Source of the DNA: Natronomonas marina
Lineage (GTDB): Archaea > Halobacteriota > Halobacteria > Halobacteriales > Haloarculaceae
Direction: 5' to 3'
DNA: 64,000 bases
NCBI RefSeq assembly: GCF_024298905.1
Contig: NZ_CP101154.1
Location: 2,914,001 to 2,978,000, forward strand
Shown here: positions 43,250-53,550 of the stretch, in pieces
Layout of the letters: every line of letters begins with the position of its first letter
Numbering within the stretch: position 1 is the stretch's first letter
Notes under the pieces: model-generated
What the model was told of the DNA's origin: nothing
Seen by the model: only the letters and a program-made list of their open reading frames with translations
Databases searched by the model: none
Made by a program: the position numbers and the translations under genes

Positions 43250-44443
43250 TCAGTACCGCTCGTCGACCGTCCCGGTCTCGCCCTCAAGGTCGTCGACGAT
43301 CTCGAGGTCGTCAAGGGAGACCAGCAACCGTTCGGCGATCGCTTCCTGCAACCGGTCGACGGGAACCTCGGGGGTCCCCTCACAGACGAGACGCAGGTGA
43401 TCGGTCGATTCCGGCCGGGAGACCTCGATCCGGTACTCGCCCGACAGCCCGTCGGTTCCGGCCAGCACCGTCTCGATACTGCCCGGATATATCTTGACGC
43501 CCTTGACCTTGATCCGGTCGTCGGTCCTGCCGATGACGCCCTGCGGGAGTGTCAAAGACGCCCCGCAGGTCGAACACGTCTCGGTTCGAAGCTCCGCGAG
43601 GTCGCCCGTCCGGTATCGGACCAGCGGCGATCCCCGCTTGTTGACGTGCGTGACGACGAGTTCGCCGCGCTCCCCCGGCGGGAGTACCTCCTCGGTGTCG
43701 GGGTCGATGACCTCGACGACGGCGTTCTCGGAGACGACGTGCAGGCCGTTCTCGCCGCGGCACTCGACGGCGACCGGGGCGACGCGACGGGTGGCGAAGT
43801 AATCGACGGCGGTCTCACAGTCGAGGGCGTCCTTGACGTCCGCTCGAAGCCCCGGTACCGAGGTGAACGGTTCGCCGCCGCCGACGAACGTGTCGACCGA
43901 CGCCCCGTTGGCGCCGATCTTCAGCGCGTAGCTCGGGTTCCCCACGAGTACGTCCACGTCGTACTCGTCGATGACGGCCGCGGCTTGCTCGGAGTCCCCC
44001 GGCCCGATGGGGATGACCTCCGCGCCGACCGCTTCGAGTCCCCTGTGGAGGAGGATGCCGGTCCCGAACAGGTGGTAGCCGAACGTGTTCAGAACCCGGT
44101 CGCCGGGGCCGATCCCGATCCGTTCGAAGACGCGTTCGTGGACCCCGGTCTGGTAGTCGAGGTCCTCGGCCGCATCGAACACCGGAAAGAGGTCGTCCCC
44201 GACCGGCGTAAACGAGAGCATGACCCCGTCCGGCGCCACCGATCCCTCGGGGCCGTGTGCTTCGCGGTCGCGGAGGAACTCCTCGGCGGTGGTGTAGGGG
44301 ATCGAGCGGAACGCCTCCCAGGAGTCGACCGCACCGGGCTCGACGCCCGCCTCCTCGAAGAGATCCGCATAGAGGTCGTACTCGGCGACGCGCTCCAGCT
44401 GTCGGCGTACCGATTCGAGAGTCTCGGTGGAGTACAGCGACAT
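43250..44443 (-). CDS. Phenylacetate-CoA ligase-like (PaaK-family) AMP-forming ligase
   Basis: 397 aa, shorter than typical PaaK (about 430). It has the PaaK opening S-I-P-Y-T-T-A-E-E-F, a G-x-x-G dimer/nucleotide region, and the C-terminal R-Y-R-T-G-D-L-A-E-L and G-R-T-D-D-R-I-K-V-K-G-V-K-I-Y-P. A Cys pair (C-S-T-C) precedes that segment, as in several aryl-CoA ligases. The ATP-binding S-S-G-T-T-G motif is degenerate (S-F-T-P-V-G-D-D). Thus nucleotide use should be tested. An aromatic or short acid is a plausible substrate. CACAAAAAGC at 44467-44476 is a reverse-strand TATA candidate. Confidence 0.85.
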   Translation of the reverse strand: MSLYSTETLESVRRQLERVAEYDLYADLFEEAGVEPGAVDSWEAFRSIPYTTAEEFLRDREAHGPEGSVAPDGVMLSFTPVGDDLFPVFDAAEDLDYQTGVHERVFERIGIGPGDRVLNTFGYHLFGTGILLHRGLEAVGAEVIPIGPGDSEQAAAVIDEYDVDVLVGNPSYALKIGANGASVDTFVGGGEPFTSVPGLRADVKDALDCETAVDYFATRRVAPVAVECRGENGLHVVSENAVVEVIDPDTEEVLPPGERGELVVTHVNKRGSPLVRYRTGDLAELRTETCSTCGASLTLPQGVIGRTDDRIKVKGVKIYPGSIETVLAGTDGLSGEYRIEVSRPESTDHLRLVCEGTPEVPVDRLQEAIAERLLVSLDDLEIVDDLEGETGTVDERY

Positions 44444-44506
44444 ACCGCAACCTGACGCGGGAAAGCACAAAAAGCTATGCCGCCGCCGTGACCGAAAGCG
44501 AGCGGG

Positions 44507-45676
44507 TCAGTACGACTTGGGGAGCCCCAGTTCCTCCTCGGCGACGTGGTTCAGGATCATCTCCTCGCTCACGGGAGCGATGCGCAGATGGCGGACGTAG
44601 GAGGTCATCGCCGCGACGCCCATCTCCCGACTCAGGCTCATCCCGCCGAAGGTGGTCGTCGCCGCTTCGCAGGCCTCCCACCCGCTTTTCGCACAGAGGA
44701 AGTTCCCGATGTTCGAGGCGGCGCCGGCCGGTTCGCCGTTGTCGTAGAGCCACGCTGCCTTGGTATTCATCAGTCTCGACGCCTGTAGCTCGGCGTGGGC
44801 TTCGGCGAGTTTGTGCTGGATGCCCTGGTGGCTGCCGATCGGGGCGTCGAAGACCTCGCGTTCGTTCGCGTACTCGGCGGCCTTCTCGATCGCGTATCGG
44901 CCCGTCCCGGCGGCACACGCCGCCGTCGTGATCCGCTCCGTGTTGAGAGTATCGAATATTTGATGGAACCCCTCGTGCTCGTCGCCGACCATGTCGTCCT
45001 CGTGGACGCGGACGCCGTCGAGGTGGAGGTTGTACGTCCTGTCGGGGAAGTACCCGTCCAGCGGGATGTTCTCGTACTCGACGTTCGGGTCATCCGGGTC
45101 GACGAGGAAGATCGAGAACCCGTGGCTCGGCCGTTCGGCCTCCTCCGGGGGGACCGTCCTCGCAAGAAGGGTGATCCGCTCGGCCTCCGCGGCACCGGAA
45201 CACCAGGTCTTCTGTCCGTCGATGACGTACTCGTCGCCGTCCCGCTCGGCGGTCGTCGAGATACTCGTCGTGTTCAACCCCGAGTCGGGCTCGGTCACGC
45301 CGAGCGCCCACCGGGCGTCGCCGGACGCCAGCTGCGGGAGCCACCGCTCTTTCTGTGCTTCGGTCCCGTGTGCGGCGAGCGTCTCCCCGCCGAACAGCGG
45401 CGAAAGGACGAACTGGATCGTTATCGGCCAGCCCCCGTTGGCGCCGACCTCCTCGATCACCATTGCGAGTTCCTGCATTCCCATCCCCTGGCCGCCGTAC
45501 TCCTCGGGGATCGCAACGCCAAGCCACCCGTGTTCGCCGAGGTCCTGCCACACCTCGGTCGGGTAGCTGTCGCTCGCCCGGATCTCCGCCCAGTAGGACT
45601 CGTCGTACTTCTCCATCAGGTCCTGAATCGAAGAACGGATCATCCGCTCGATCTCTGAGTCACTGAAATCGACCAT
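44507..45676 (-). CDS. Acyl-CoA dehydrogenase
   Basis: 389 aa from the ATG at 45676. It contains the ACAD domains, with V-T-E-P-D-S-G-L-N-T-T and K-T-W-C-S-G-A-A. The C-terminal site reads R-I-A-P-V-S-E-E-M-I, so the usual Glu of Y-E-G-T is not in place; this R-I-A-P-V-S-E-E form is known from citronellyl-CoA/AtuD-like and related actinobacterial ACADs. Reverse-strand TCATAAAG at 45701-45708 gives a good TATA spacing. It may work with the AtuA/carboxylase region further on, by inference. Confidence 0.9.
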   Translation of the reverse strand: MVDFSDSEIERMIRSSIQDLMEKYDESYWAEIRASDSYPTEVWQDLGEHGWLGVAIPEEYGGQGMGMQELAMVIEEVGANGGWPITIQFVLSPLFGGETLAAHGTEAQKERWLPQLASGDARWALGVTEPDSGLNTTSISTTAERDGDEYVIDGQKTWCSGAAEAERITLLARTVPPEEAERPSHGFSIFLVDPDDPNVEYENIPLDGYFPDRTYNLHLDGVRVHEDDMVGDEHEGFHQIFDTLNTERITTAACAAGTGRYAIEKAAEYANEREVFDAPIGSHQGIQHKLAEAHAELQASRLMNTKAAWLYDNGEPAGAASNIGNFLCAKSGWEACEAATTTFGGMSLSREMGVAAMTSYVRHLRIAPVSEEMILNHVAEEELGLPKSY

Positions 45677-45800
45677 ATCCAGCGGATGGGCTCGTGCGCT
45701 CATAAAGCCTTGTATCGCCGAAGTACGAACGCTGGACCGTGTTTCGGTCGCGGCACCGCCGGGGGAAGAGTATTTGATTCTCGCCCGTCTTGGGTTCGAT

Positions 45801-45989
45801 ATGTTCGACGAGACAAAGCCGGCGGCGCCCGGTGCCGACCGGGACCGTCGAAGCGGGAAGACGCTCGACCCACTCCCGGCGACCGGCACTCCGGCCGTGG
45901 CCGTCGGGACCGACACGACGTTCGCAGAGCGCGCACGGTTCGGAGCGAACCCCGACGGCCTCTACCGAGGAGGGTCGAGACCGACATGA
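45801..45989 (+). CDS. Small hypothetical protein overlapping the B12-binding gene
   Basis: 62 aa, acidic-to-neutral with many Asp/Thr/Arg, no recognisable domain. Support for reality: TATTTGATT at 45771-45779 lies about 28 bases before its ATG, and its TGA stop overlaps the ATG of the B12-binding gene (ATGA). It might be a translational leader, or the truncated remnant of a larger gene. I do not recognise it as the N-terminus of methylmalonyl-CoA mutase. Confidence 0.45.
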   Translation: MFDETKPAAPGADRDRRSGKTLDPLPATGTPAVAVGTDTTFAERARFGANPDGLYRGGSRPT

Positions 45990-46399
45990 GTTCGAACGAA
46001 CAGCGGACCATCAGGTGTCTGGTAGGGAAGGTCGGCCTCGACGGCCACGACCGGGGCGCTCACGTCATCGCGCGGGCGTTCCGGGACGCCGGGTTCGAGG
46101 TCATCTACTCGGGGTTGCACAACTCCCCCGAGGAGGTCGTCCAGGCCGCCGTCCAGGAGGACGTCGACGTCTTCGGCATCTCCATCCTCTCGGGGGCCCA
46201 CGACACGCTCGTCCCCAAGATCATCGACGGGCTGAAGGAGTACGACGCCTTCGAGGACACGCTCGTGCTCGTCGGCGGCATCATTCCCGACGGGGACCGC
46301 GAGGAACTGTACGCCGCAGGCGTCGACGAGATATTCGGTCCCGGCGTCTCGATGCAGGAGACCATCGACTACGTCCGTAACAACGCCCCGCAGCGATAG
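45986..46399 (+). CDS. Methylmalonyl-CoA mutase-type B12-binding subunit
   Basis: 137 aa stand-alone cobalamin-binding domain. D19-G-H21-D-R-G24 is the base-off His motif, followed by S-G-A-H-D-T-L-V and G-G-I-I-P-D-G-D. It matches the small subunit of the heteromeric mutase that converts methylmalonyl-CoA to succinyl-CoA. No catalytic large subunit is found in this window, so the partner must be elsewhere or the domain serves another mutase, such as an acyl-CoA carbon-skeleton isomerase. The PCC-like carboxylase genes at 48498/50322 would supply methylmalonyl-CoA. Confidence 0.9.
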   Translation: MSSNEQRTIRCLVGKVGLDGHDRGAHVIARAFRDAGFEVIYSGLHNSPEEVVQAAVQEDVDVFGISILSGAHDTLVPKIIDGLKEYDAFEDTLVLVGGIIPDGDREELYAAGVDEIFGPGVSMQETIDYVRNNAPQR

Positions 46400-46479
46400 G
46401 GGTCGTCGATCGCTCCGGCGCTGCGGCGTCCCGCCGGCAGCCGCAATCGGGGCCGGCGAGATCCCGGGGCGTCCGTCTT

Positions 46480-47523
46480 TCAGCCGCCGTCGGGGGCTCG
46501 TTCGATACCGACGGTGCCGTCACAGACCGGGTCGCCGTCCCGTTCGGCGACCGTCGCGTCGATCGTGACCCTGCCGTCCTCGACGGCGGCCACGCTGCCG
46601 TCGACGACCAGACACTCGCCGGCGACGGCCGACCCCAGGAGCCGCATCGAGCGGTCGACGACGCGCCACTCCGGGCCCGCCCAGTCGGTCGCGAGACGAT
46701 CGAACAGCCCGTGGAGGCCGATGGCGTTCAAGAATATCGTCTCGTTGCCCTGCCTGCGAGCGTATTCGGGGTCGTAGAGCCCCGGAAGGACGAACTCGCG
46801 GGTAGCCGCAACGTTCCGGATGACGCGTTCGTACGGGACGGGGAACTCGAAGGACGCGACCGAATCGCCGACGGCCACCTCCTCGGGGCTGCGGCTTCGG
46901 TACCGCTCGCCCGACGGCGACTCCGAGGCCGACTCGACGCTCCGTCGCCCTCTCGCGTACGGCGCTTCGCCGCCGACGGAGCCTTCGGGCTGCTCGTAGC
47001 GGAAGATCGTCGACGTGCTCTCGGCGATCCGGTCGCCGCTGCCGTCGTGAAACGTCGCTTCGCTCGTGACGAAGTGACCGATCCCGAGGCCGGTCTCCTT
47101 CTCTTCGCTGACGTCGAGGATGGTCCCCTGCCAGTTGAGTCGGTCGCCGACGACCATCGGCCGCTGGAACGTCGTCTCGGACTCGATGAAGAGCAGCATG
47201 TCCTTCTCCGCCGGCAGCGGGACGTCGAGACCGTAGATGGGCGTGGGGTGATCGTCGTCCGTCGGCGTCCACAGCGGCGGCATTTTCCAGGTGAGCAACA
47301 TCCCCGGAGGGGCCGGCATCCCTCCCCACGTCCGCTCGGCGAACCCCTCGTCCCAGTAGCAGGGGTTTCCGTCCTCGAGGACCGACGCGTAGAGCCGGAT
47401 CATCGGAGCGTTGATCGGTTCGTTTGCGAACCGCGTCTCGCTCGTCCGGCCGATCCAGTCGGCGGCCTCGTCGGCGGGACCGACGGGAAGGTCGAGTCCG
47501 GGACCCGCCGTCTCGTTCGTCAT
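46480..47523 (-). CDS. MaoC-type dehydratase with N-terminal FAS1-like domain
   Basis: 347 aa from the ATG at 47523. The N-terminal half (about 20-170) is a FAS1-type dehydratase hotdog (M-I-R-L-Y-A-S-V-L-E-D-G-N-P, G-G-M-P-A-P-P-G-M), and the C-terminal half is a second hotdog with L-N-A-I-G-L-H-G-L. This layout is seen in mesaconyl-CoA hydratase and (R)-hydratase-like enzymes. It hydrates or dehydrates an acyl-CoA. It begins 2 bases after the stop of the truncated ligase copy (47526), so it seems to be read from that copy's promoter. Confidence 0.83.
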   Translation of the reverse strand: MTNETAGPGLDLPVGPADEAADWIGRTSETRFANEPINAPMIRLYASVLEDGNPCYWDEGFAERTWGGMPAPPGMLLTWKMPPLWTPTDDDHPTPIYGLDVPLPAEKDMLLFIESETTFQRPMVVGDRLNWQGTILDVSEEKETGLGIGHFVTSEATFHDGSGDRIAESTSTIFRYEQPEGSVGGEAPYARGRRSVESASESPSGERYRSRSPEEVAVGDSVASFEFPVPYERVIRNVAATREFVLPGLYDPEYARRQGNETIFLNAIGLHGLFDRLATDWAGPEWRVVDRSMRLLGSAVAGECLVVDGSVAAVEDGRVTIDATVAERDGDPVCDGTVGIERAPDGG

Positions 47524-47525
47524 CG

Positions 47526-47852
47526 CTATCGACCTCTCCACCGCGTGGGGGCGTTCTTCGGGGCGCGGCCGCCGAGGAGACACGCCTTCGCCTCCGAGTC
47601 GCCGAGCCAACACTCGAAGGAGTTGGCGAGCCTGTTGGCCCGCTCGTTGATCGCCCCGAACGTGCAGGTCCGCTCCGTCCCCGCATCGTCCTCGGAGAAC
47701 ACTGCGACGCGGCCCGCCTCGTCGGCCCACCGATCACAGACGTAATCGGCCACGTTCAGCGTCTCGGGAACCACCCACTCGAACGCATCGTAGAGGTCCT
47801 CGCACATCCCCCAGTCCTCCTCGTGGAAGTAGCAGGTATCGAGCCGATCCAT
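47526..47852 (-). pseudogene. Truncated, internally deleted acyl-CoA ligase remnant
   Basis: The frame opens MDRLDTCYFHEEDW and follows the ligase at 40039 closely to residue 80 (R-A-N-R-L-A-N). It then skips 47 residues in frame, resumes at C-W-L-G-D-S-E-A-K-A-C (parent residues 128-138), and ends after 108 aa in unrelated sequence. It therefore lacks the whole ATP-binding and C-terminal domains. Several Tyr/Ser-to-Cys changes suggest relaxed selection. Its promoter block (47879-47893) is identical to that of the parent, and the frame leads directly into the MaoC-type gene, so it may persist as a leader. Confidence 0.88.
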
Positions 47853-47875
47853 AGTGGGTAGTGCTATCACACTAC

Positions 47876-47885
47876 CAATTAACCG
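47876..47885 (-). promoter_or_regulatory. Promoter element kept at the ligase remnant
   Basis: CAATTAACCG (plus strand). The block TTAACCGTTTCGACC starts 27 bases beyond the ATG here, exactly as at 41733 before the intact ligase. It probably drives the remnant plus the MaoC-type gene. Confidence 0.55.
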
Positions 47886-47932
47886 TTTCGACCACCGGCT
47901 ACACGTCAGGAAACGAGTTCGAGGCATCCGAA

Positions 47933-47945
47933 AATATAAATATTT
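47933..47945 (+). promoter_or_regulatory. TATA box for the UspA gene
   Basis: AATATAAATATTT, a strong AT element centred 28 bases ahead of the ATG at 47967. Confidence 0.65.
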
Positions 47946-47966
47946 CGCCTGTTACCGAATAACACG

Positions 47967-48392
47967 ATGGACGACATACTCCTGGCAGTCGATGGGAACG
48001 AGGGCACCGAAACCGCGATCGAACGCGGCATCAGCCTTGCCGACCAGTACGGGGCGAACCTCCACATCCTCTACGTCGTCGACACTGGCGCCGTGCCGGC
48101 GCTGGCCGATTCCGCAGCGGTCATAGAGAAGCTACAGAACAGGGGCGACGATGCGCTGGAAGACGCCGTCGAACGGGCGGAACGAGCGGGCCTGGACACG
48201 ATCGAAACGAACGTGGAGCACGACCGTCCGTCCGAAGGAATCCTGGAATACGCCGAGGAGAACGACGTCGACCTGATCGTCATGGGGACCCGTGGCCGGG
48301 CGGGACTCGAGCGACGACTGCTCGGTAGCGTCTCGGATCGGGTCGTTCGTCTCGCCGAAATCCCGGTGCTCACCGTACCGGATCGAGAGTAG
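47967..48392 (+). CDS. Universal stress protein (UspA family)
   Basis: 141 aa single Usp domain: M-D-D-I-L-L-A-V-D-G at the start and the ATP-binding G-x2-G-x9-G-S pattern in V-M-G-T-R-G-R-A-G-L-E-R-R-L-L-G-S-V-S, ending P-V-L-T-V-P. It is an ATP-binding Usp type and probably acts as a dimer in stress or energy signalling. It stands between the MaoC-type gene and the convergent carboxylase gene. Confidence 0.95.
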   Translation: MDDILLAVDGNEGTETAIERGISLADQYGANLHILYVVDTGAVPALADSAAVIEKLQNRGDDALEDAVERAERAGLDTIETNVEHDRPSEGILEYAEENDVDLIVMGTRGRAGLERRLLGSVSDRVVRLAEIPVLTVPDRE

Positions 48393-48497
48393 TCCCGCCT
48401 CACATCCCGGCTCCGCCGAGCGGAACCGCGACGGGAAGGTAAGACCGGGCGCCAGGACGGACTCCAGTCGAGGACGGGATAGTCGTCCAGATCGGGA

Positions 48498-50207
48498 TCA
48501 GAACAGCATCGCGCCGTGTTTCCGGCCCGGACGGTACTTTTCCTTCCCGTCGTACACTTCCAGCCGGTTTGCGACCTCCGCCCGGAGGTCGCGGGGCGGG
48601 ACGAGTTCGTCGACGACCATCTCGGAGGCGAGTTTGTGGATGTCGATGTCCTCGCGGTACTCCTCGCGGAGTTCCTGTTCGCGCTGTTTTCGCTTTTCGG
48701 GGTCGTCGATGTCGGAGAGTTTGTTCGCGTACACGGCGTTGACCGCCGCCTTCGGACCCATCACGGCGATTTCGGCGCTCGGGAACGCCAGCGTCGCGTC
48801 GGTATCGAAGGCGGGGCCGGCCATCGCGTAGGTCGCCGCTCCGTAGGCTTTCCGGACGAATACAGCCACCTTGGGGACGGTCGCACACGAGGTCGCAAAG
48901 ATGAGCTTCCGCCCCTTCTGCAGGATCGCGTCGCGTTCGACCTCCTCGCCGACCATGTAGCCGGGCGAATCACAGAGGTACAGCAGCGGGATGTTGTAGG
49001 CGTCACACTGCCAGACGAATCCCGCGGCTTTCTCGCTGGAGTCGGGGTATATCGCTCCCGCCCTGACGGCGGGCTGGTTGGCGACGATGCCGACCGTCCG
49101 CCCGTTGATCCGTGCCAGCGCCGTTATCATCTCGGAGGCGAACTCGGGTTTGAGCTCGAGATACGAGCCCTCGTCGACGACCCGGTCGATCAACTCCGTG
49201 ACGTCGTACCCCTCGTTCGGATCGTTCGGAACGACGGTGTCTATCTCCCGGGGGTCGCCCGCGGGCGGGGTCGCCTGCCTTCGGTCGGGTCGCTCCGTGT
49301 AGTTCTGGGGCAGGTAATCGAGCAGCCGGTGGACGGCGTTGTTGGCCTCCGCTTCGTCGTCGACGACGAGGTCGACGCTCCCCGTGTTGCGGGCGTGCAT
49401 CTCGGGACCACCGAGCTCTTCGATCGTGGTTTCGGCGCCCGTCACCATCTCGACCATCCGCGGGCTCGCGATCGCCATCGCGCTGATGTCCCGGACCATG
49501 ATGAGGTAGTCGCTGAAGACCGGCTGGTAGGCCGTCCCCGCGAAGTTCGGCCCGTACATGACCGCGATCTGTGGCACGCGACCGGACATGACACACTGGT
49601 TGTAGAACTGCTTGCCGCCGTGGTACCGGTTCGCATAGAAGGTCGACTGGACGTCGATCCGGCCCCCGCTGGAGTCGATGAGGTAGATGATCGGGGCCTC
49701 GGTCTCGATCGCCTGTTCCTGGATGCGGATGAGCTTCTCGAGGGACTTGTCCGCGAAGGTGCCGGCCTTGACCGTGTAGTCGTTGGCGGCGAAGAAGGCC
49801 TTCCGGCCGTCGATCATCCCCGCGCCCGTCACGATCGCATCGCCCGCGAGGTTCTCCTCGGCCTCGTACTGGGCGAACGTGCCGTCCTCGAAGAGGATCT
49901 CGTCGAACATCCGGTCGATCCGCTCTCTGACGAACAGCTTGCCGATCCGTTCGAGCTTCTCGTGGCCCCGCTCGGGACCGCCCTGGAGGATATCCTCTAT
50001 CTCGTCGATGACGGCCTGCTCGCGCTCGGTCGCTGCCCCTCCCTCGAAGTCCCGTCTCGGGAGGCCGATCCGGTCTTCGGTCGTGACGACGCTTCCGTCG
50101 GACTCCTCGACGAGTCGGACGCTCGCGCCGAAGTGCTTTGCGAGGGCCGCCGCTATCGCATCCCGTTCCTGGTCGGTGGTGTCGCCGAACGCGCCGGAGA
50201 CTTCCAT
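48498..50207 (-). CDS. Acyl-CoA carboxylase carboxyltransferase subunit
   Basis: 569 aa from the ATG at 50207 (MEVSGAFG). It has the two crotonase-like halves of biotin-dependent carboxyltransferases: I-Y-L-I-D-S-S-G-G-R, E-L-G-G-P-E-M-H in the N half, and A-G-A-I-Y-P-D-S-S-E-K-A, V-A-V-F-V-R-K-A-Y-G-A-A-T-Y-A-M in the C half. The C-terminal R-K-H-G-A resembles the K-K-H-G end of propionyl/acetyl-CoA carboxylases; methylcrotonyl- or geranyl-CoA carboxylase is an alternative given nearby AtuA-type genes. It transfers CO2 from carboxybiotin to acyl-CoA. Divergent from the biotin carboxylase gene at 50322. Confidence 0.92.
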   Translation of the reverse strand: MEVSGAFGDTTDQERDAIAAALAKHFGASVRLVEESDGSVVTTEDRIGLPRRDFEGGAATEREQAVIDEIEDILQGGPERGHEKLERIGKLFVRERIDRMFDEILFEDGTFAQYEAEENLAGDAIVTGAGMIDGRKAFFAANDYTVKAGTFADKSLEKLIRIQEQAIETEAPIIYLIDSSGGRIDVQSTFYANRYHGGKQFYNQCVMSGRVPQIAVMYGPNFAGTAYQPVFSDYLIMVRDISAMAIASPRMVEMVTGAETTIEELGGPEMHARNTGSVDLVVDDEAEANNAVHRLLDYLPQNYTERPDRRQATPPAGDPREIDTVVPNDPNEGYDVTELIDRVVDEGSYLELKPEFASEMITALARINGRTVGIVANQPAVRAGAIYPDSSEKAAGFVWQCDAYNIPLLYLCDSPGYMVGEEVERDAILQKGRKLIFATSCATVPKVAVFVRKAYGAATYAMAGPAFDTDATLAFPSAEIAVMGPKAAVNAVYANKLSDIDDPEKRKQREQELREEYREDIDIHKLASEMVVDELVPPRDLRAEVANRLEVYDGKEKYRPGRKHGAMLF

Positions 50208-50321
50208 GGTTGACACAGTGCGTTCCGGGGTAAATAACCTACCGTCGGATCGATCCGGGGACCGACCGAGCCGTCGGGTGGAAGGACAAGTATAACAACC
50301 CCGCAAATCGATTGTTGGCTC

Positions 50322-52181
<1,860 letters not shown>

Positions 52182-52266
52182 GCGTCCCGCTGTCGGCGTG
52201 ACGGCGGCAGCGCCGCCCGAAGTTGACCGAAGCTTTATGACGATATTGGATGAAAGAGCGTACTAT

Positions 52267-52353
52267 ATGCGACGGACAGCAGCGACCCGGCGGAGCCGCA
52301 AAGCCGACCTGACTGCCGGCAGCGAACCGGATCACGGAACGGGGGACCGCTGA
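52267..52353 (+). CDS. Possible 28-codon leader ORF before the SDR gene
   Basis: ATG at 52267 to TGA at 52351-52353, encoding an Arg-rich 28-aa peptide (six R, atypical for this proteome). CTTTATGA at about 52232-52239 is a TATA candidate about 31 bases ahead. The stop is 2 bases before the SDR ATG. It may be a leader or merely the transcribed 5' region; I would not claim a protein. Confidence 0.2.
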   Translation: MRRTAATRRSRKADLTAGSEPDHGTGDR

Positions 52354-52355
52354 CC

Positions 52356-53138
52356 ATGGCCGGAAACGACGAGCAGTTCCTCGGCGAGACGGTCGTCATC
52401 ACCGGAAGTAGCCGGGGGATCGGGCGCGCCACGGCCATCGAGTTCGGGAGCCGTGGTGCGGACGTCGTCGTCAACTACCGCTCGAACGAGGCGGCCGCCG
52501 CCGAAGTCGTCGAAGAGATCGAGGCGGTGCACCCGGAGGCGACGGCGACCGCCGTGCAGGCGGACCTCTCGCGGACCGACGGCGTCGACGCGCTGTTCGA
52601 CGCCGTCGACGAGGAGTTCGGACGCATCGACGTCTTCGTCCACAACGCTGCGGTGACCGCGTTCAAGCCGCTCGCCGACGTCTCCAGAGAGGAGATCGAC
52701 CTGACGTTCGACCTCAGCGTGCACGGGTTCGTTCTCTCGGTCCAGCGGGCGGTCGAACTCATGGACGAGGGTGGACGGATCGTCTCGATCTCGGGGATCG
52801 ACGCCACCTACGCGATGCCGGGACACGGACTCCTCGGTGCCGCCAAGGCCGCACTCGAGGAGCTCACGAAGTACGTCGCCGCCGAGCACGGCGAGGACGG
52901 GATCCGGGCGAACTCGATAAACGTCGGGGTCTCCCGGACCGACTCCTCGGAGTACTACGCCACCACCTCGGAGGACGCCCAGGAGTTCATGGACATGCTC
53001 GTAGACCAGACGCCGCTCGGTGAGATCACGCCGCCGGAATCGATAGCGACGGCGGTCACGATGCTCTGCAGCGAGGACAGCCACGACGTCAGCGGACAGG
53101 TTCTCCACGTCGACAGCGGTCTCACGGCGCGGCTGTGA
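52356..53138 (+). CDS. FabL-like SDR lacking the catalytic Tyr
   Basis: 260 aa SDR with the cofactor motif T-G-S-S-R-G-I-G, H-N-A-A and the C-terminal S-G-Q-V-L-H-V-D-S-G. The active-site stretch reads G-H-G-L-L-G-A-A-K-A-A-L-E-E-L-T-K-Y. It aligns with the Y-x6-K form of enoyl-ACP reductase FabL (N-Y-T-T-V-G-V-S-K), but the Tyr is His. There is no Y-x3-K either. So it may reduce an enoyl-CoA by another acid or be non-catalytic. It follows the carboxylase subunit and a possible leader ORF. Confidence 0.85.
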   Translation: MAGNDEQFLGETVVITGSSRGIGRATAIEFGSRGADVVVNYRSNEAAAAEVVEEIEAVHPEATATAVQADLSRTDGVDALFDAVDEEFGRIDVFVHNAAVTAFKPLADVSREEIDLTFDLSVHGFVLSVQRAVELMDEGGRIVSISGIDATYAMPGHGLLGAAKAALEELTKYVAAEHGEDGIRANSINVGVSRTDSSEYYATTSEDAQEFMDMLVDQTPLGEITPPESIATAVTMLCSEDSHDVSGQVLHVDSGLTARL

Positions 53139-53154
53139 ACCCACGGCCTCGGCC

Positions 53155-53550
53155 CTATCCGGGCCGGTAGGCGCGACCCCGAAACGTCGCCACCCGGCCT
53201 CCGCTCTCCTCGGAGACCACGACCTCGTACTCCCCGGTTCGACCCGAGACGTGCGTCTCCCGTGCGGTCGCGGTGAGCACGGTGCCGGTATCGACCTCGG
53301 AGAGATAGGAGACGTTCGCCTCCATGGCGACCGCCGTCTCCCCGTGGGAGTTAGAGGCCGCCGCGAACGCCGCATCGGCCAGCGAGTAGATCGCTCCCCC
53401 GTGGGGCATCCCGTAGAAGTTCGTCAACGCCGGGGTCACCTCCAGACGCGTCGTGGCGACGCCGGCCTCGAGATCGACGAGTTCGATCCCGAGCAGCTCG
53501 CAGTACGGATCGTCCTCGATTCGGCGCCGTATCGCTTCGATGTCGGTCAC
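53155..53550 (-). CDS. PaaI-type hotdog thioesterase
   Basis: 131 aa from a GTG at 53550; a TTG at 53577 would add 9 residues. G-M-P-H-G-G-A-I-Y-S-L-A-D-A-A-F is the PaaI active-site stretch, and N-V-S-Y-L follows in the central strand. It hydrolyses acyl-CoAs, perhaps recovering CoA from dead-end intermediates of this cluster. It converges with the SDR gene and is divergent from the crotonase at 53735. Confidence 0.88.
   Translation of the reverse strand: MTDIEAIRRRIEDDPYCELLGIELVDLEAGVATTRLEVTPALTNFYGMPHGGAIYSLADAAFAAASNSHGETAVAMEANVSYLSEVDTGTVLTATARETHVSGRTGEYEVVVSEESGGRVATFRGRAYRPG

Noticed and set aside
45774-45800. Earlier in-frame ATG for the 62-aa frame
   Set aside because: That start overlaps the TATA-like element; the ATG at 45801 has correct leaderless spacing.
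47580-47852. Functional short ligase or regulatory subunit at the remnant
   Set aside because: It lacks all ATP-binding and catalytic motifs, has an in-frame 47-residue deletion and ends in unrelated sequence.
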